From Candidatus Heimdallarchaeota archaeon (GTDB lineage Archaea > Asgardarchaeota > Heimdallarchaeia > Hodarchaeales > LC-3): a stretch of 7,370 nucleotides of DNA. The position numbers were made by a program, and so were the translations under genes. Every line of letters starts with the position of its first letter. Position 1 is the stretch's first letter. Of the stretch, positions 6,431 to 7,370 are shown one piece after another. The stretch spans positions 1 through 7,370 of the forward strand of contig DAHXPE010000451.1 of assembly GCA_027364495.1 (NCBI GenBank), read 5' to 3'. Below the pieces are notes generated by a model. It had not been told where the DNA came from. It was given only the letters and a program-made list of their open reading frames with translations, and searched no databases.

Positions 6431-7363
6431 TTAAAATTCATCGTAATAGCTATCATATGAATCATCGGTGTCATCTCCTTCGTCTCCAAAATCATCATCT
6501 GTATCTGGTTCAACCTTAGCATTTGGGATATCTTCTTCTTCTTCAACCTGTTTGGTTACTTCAGATTTTTTGCGTCCTGCTTTACGAGAGCCACGACGCT
6601 TAGATGAAACTCTTTTAGAAGATCGGATTGGCTTTTTAGAGGATGTTACCTCATCATCTTCTTCTTCTTCATCATCTTTACCTGAAGGCTGTTTTTTCAG
6701 AACATACCATCCGCTAGATACCCGTAAAATTCCCTTATTAACCAAATCTCTTAAGACATCTCGTATTATATCCTGTTCAAAATTTGTTTTTTTAGCAATA
6801 TGATTTGATTGAACCTTTTTCTTCGGTCTTTTAAGAATCTCTCTCAAAATAGTTTGTTCATTTTCTGATAACTCCTGCAGTATTGGTAAATCCACAACAT
6901 CTTCTGGTTGAACCTCGGGTTCAGGTGGCGCTACTATAACAGGTTCAGGCTCAGGAATATCTCTTTTTGCTAACTGAGAAAGTTTACTTCGTTTAAACAT
7001 TACTGGTGATACACCTAATGTTGTCTTTATGGGTAATTTAGGTTTAATTAAAGGTGATGGCGATTTTGTTGTCAAACGTTTGCTAACAGCATAAGCATTA
7101 AGATTTAGAACCATAACAACATCTGAATTTGACATATTTCGGTCAAATAATCGTTGTTGGACTGTAAATAACATATTTAAAGTTGTTGAAGAATCAATTT
7201 CAAATAATTTATCTTCTTCTGGAATTGAGAAGACTTCTAAAGATCTATAATTAACGCCTAATTCTTTTAGATATCTAAAAAGAAATTCAACAATCGGGTG
7301 CCATGCATTAGCTACAATCTCAATAATTAGAGTTTTTCTTTTTGGTTCTTGTTTAATTTTCAA
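6431..7363 (-). CDS. Winged-helix protein with proline-rich linker and acidic-basic-acidic C-terminal tail; start uncertain
   Basis: At least 310 residues. Residues 10-97 look like an alpha/beta domain (TLIIEIVANAWHPIVEFLFR, then MSNSDVVMVLNLNAYAVSKRL) that I cannot name. Residues 98-160 are a Pro/Glu-rich linker. Residues about 164-224 fit a winged helix-turn-helix: helix 1 SENEQTILREILKRP, helix 2 VQSNHIAKKT, recognition helix IIRDVLRDLVNKGIL, and wing VSSGWYVLKK. The tail alternates charge: acidic (230-238), strongly basic with Ser/Arg/Lys (247-266), then acidic (274-310), ending in Tyr/Asp-rich SYDSYYDEF. This suggests a DNA- or protein-binding factor whose tail self-associates or contacts chromatin or nucleic acid. 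The TTG at 7361-7363 is the assumed start. The frame stays open to the window edge and no Shine-Dalgarno is visible in the last 7 bases, so the true start may lie outside. TAA stop, 15 bp before the next gene. Confidence 0.8.
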   Translation of the reverse strand: MKIKQEPKRKTLIIEIVANAWHPIVEFLFRYLKELGVNYRSLEVFSIPEEDKLFEIDSSTTLNMLFTVQQRLFDRNMSNSDVVMVLNLNAYAVSKRLTTKSPSPLIKPKLPIKTTLGVSPVMFKRSKLSQLAKRDIPEPEPVIVAPPEPEVQPEDVVDLPILQELSENEQTILREILKRPKKKVQSNHIAKKTNFEQDIIRDVLRDLVNKGILRVSSGWYVLKKQPSGKDDEEEEDDEVTSSKKPIRSSKRVSSKRRGSRKAGRKKSEVTKQVEEEEDIPNAKVEPDTDDDFGDEGDDTDDSYDSYYDEF

Positions 7364-7370
7364 ACTTGGA

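Noticed and set aside
6640..6675. TCT/TCA-rich stretch that looks like a microsatellite or direct repeat
   Set aside because: It encodes the acidic block at residues 230-238 of the minus-strand protein. The codons are mixed, and coding for Asp/Glu explains it.
6468..6803. Plus-strand open frame with long serine runs
   Set aside because: It is the antisense shadow of the Asp/Glu-rich tail of the winged-helix protein: GAT/GAA repeats read as TCA/TCT on the other strand.

Overview
The window is AT-rich (roughly one third G+C by eye) and gene-dense. It most likely comes from an archaeon. The reasons are a stand-alone DUF35 (zinc ribbon plus OB-fold) acyl-CoA-binding protein, T-rich tracts instead of hairpin terminators, several TTG starts with a short GAGGT Shine-Dalgarno, and large lineage-specific proteins built from HEAT-like, beta-sandwich and winged-helix parts. 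An uncultivated lineage such as an Asgard (Promethearchaeota) group is possible. That placement is a guess from gene style and codon use, and no marker gene is present to settle it.

Layout. Positions 1-103 are not a gene. They are an exact inverted copy of 1324-1426, which lies inside the large gene at 730-2895. Immediately after this arm, a DUF35 protein gene (106-492, +) begins without a start codon, so its 5' end is lost at the junction. A 237-bp spacer (493-729) follows, holding T-rich tracts, a possible TATA box and a clear Shine-Dalgarno. Next comes a 721-residue protein of unknown function (730-2895, +), with a HEAT-like helical N-terminus, a Ser/Pro linker and a long run of Ig-like or DUF11-like beta-sandwich segments, and no signal peptide or membrane anchor. 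After a T-rich terminator-like tract lies a glycerate 2-kinase of the GckA/MOFRL family (2943-4322, +). It converges, with a 10-bp gap, on a minus-strand block. In transcription order that block is a winged-helix protein with a charged tail (6431-7363, -), an unrecognised 321-residue protein (5450-6415, -) and a tRNA-dihydrouridine synthase (4333-5394, -).

How the genes work together. DUF35 proteins usually act with thiolase and HMG-CoA synthase in the archaeal mevalonate pathway, but those partners are not in view. The kinase belongs to glycerate metabolism and the Dus enzyme to tRNA modification. The winged-helix protein and the 321-residue protein are only 15 bp apart and probably cotranscribed, with Dus 55 bp further on. 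They look like a pair of lineage-specific proteins of unknown role.

The strongest unexplained signal is the 103-bp perfect inverted repeat at the left edge. Because it truncates the DUF35 gene and carries an internal piece of another gene, I read it first as a fold-back chimera from amplification, library preparation or assembly, and only second as a real partial gene duplication or invertible segment.
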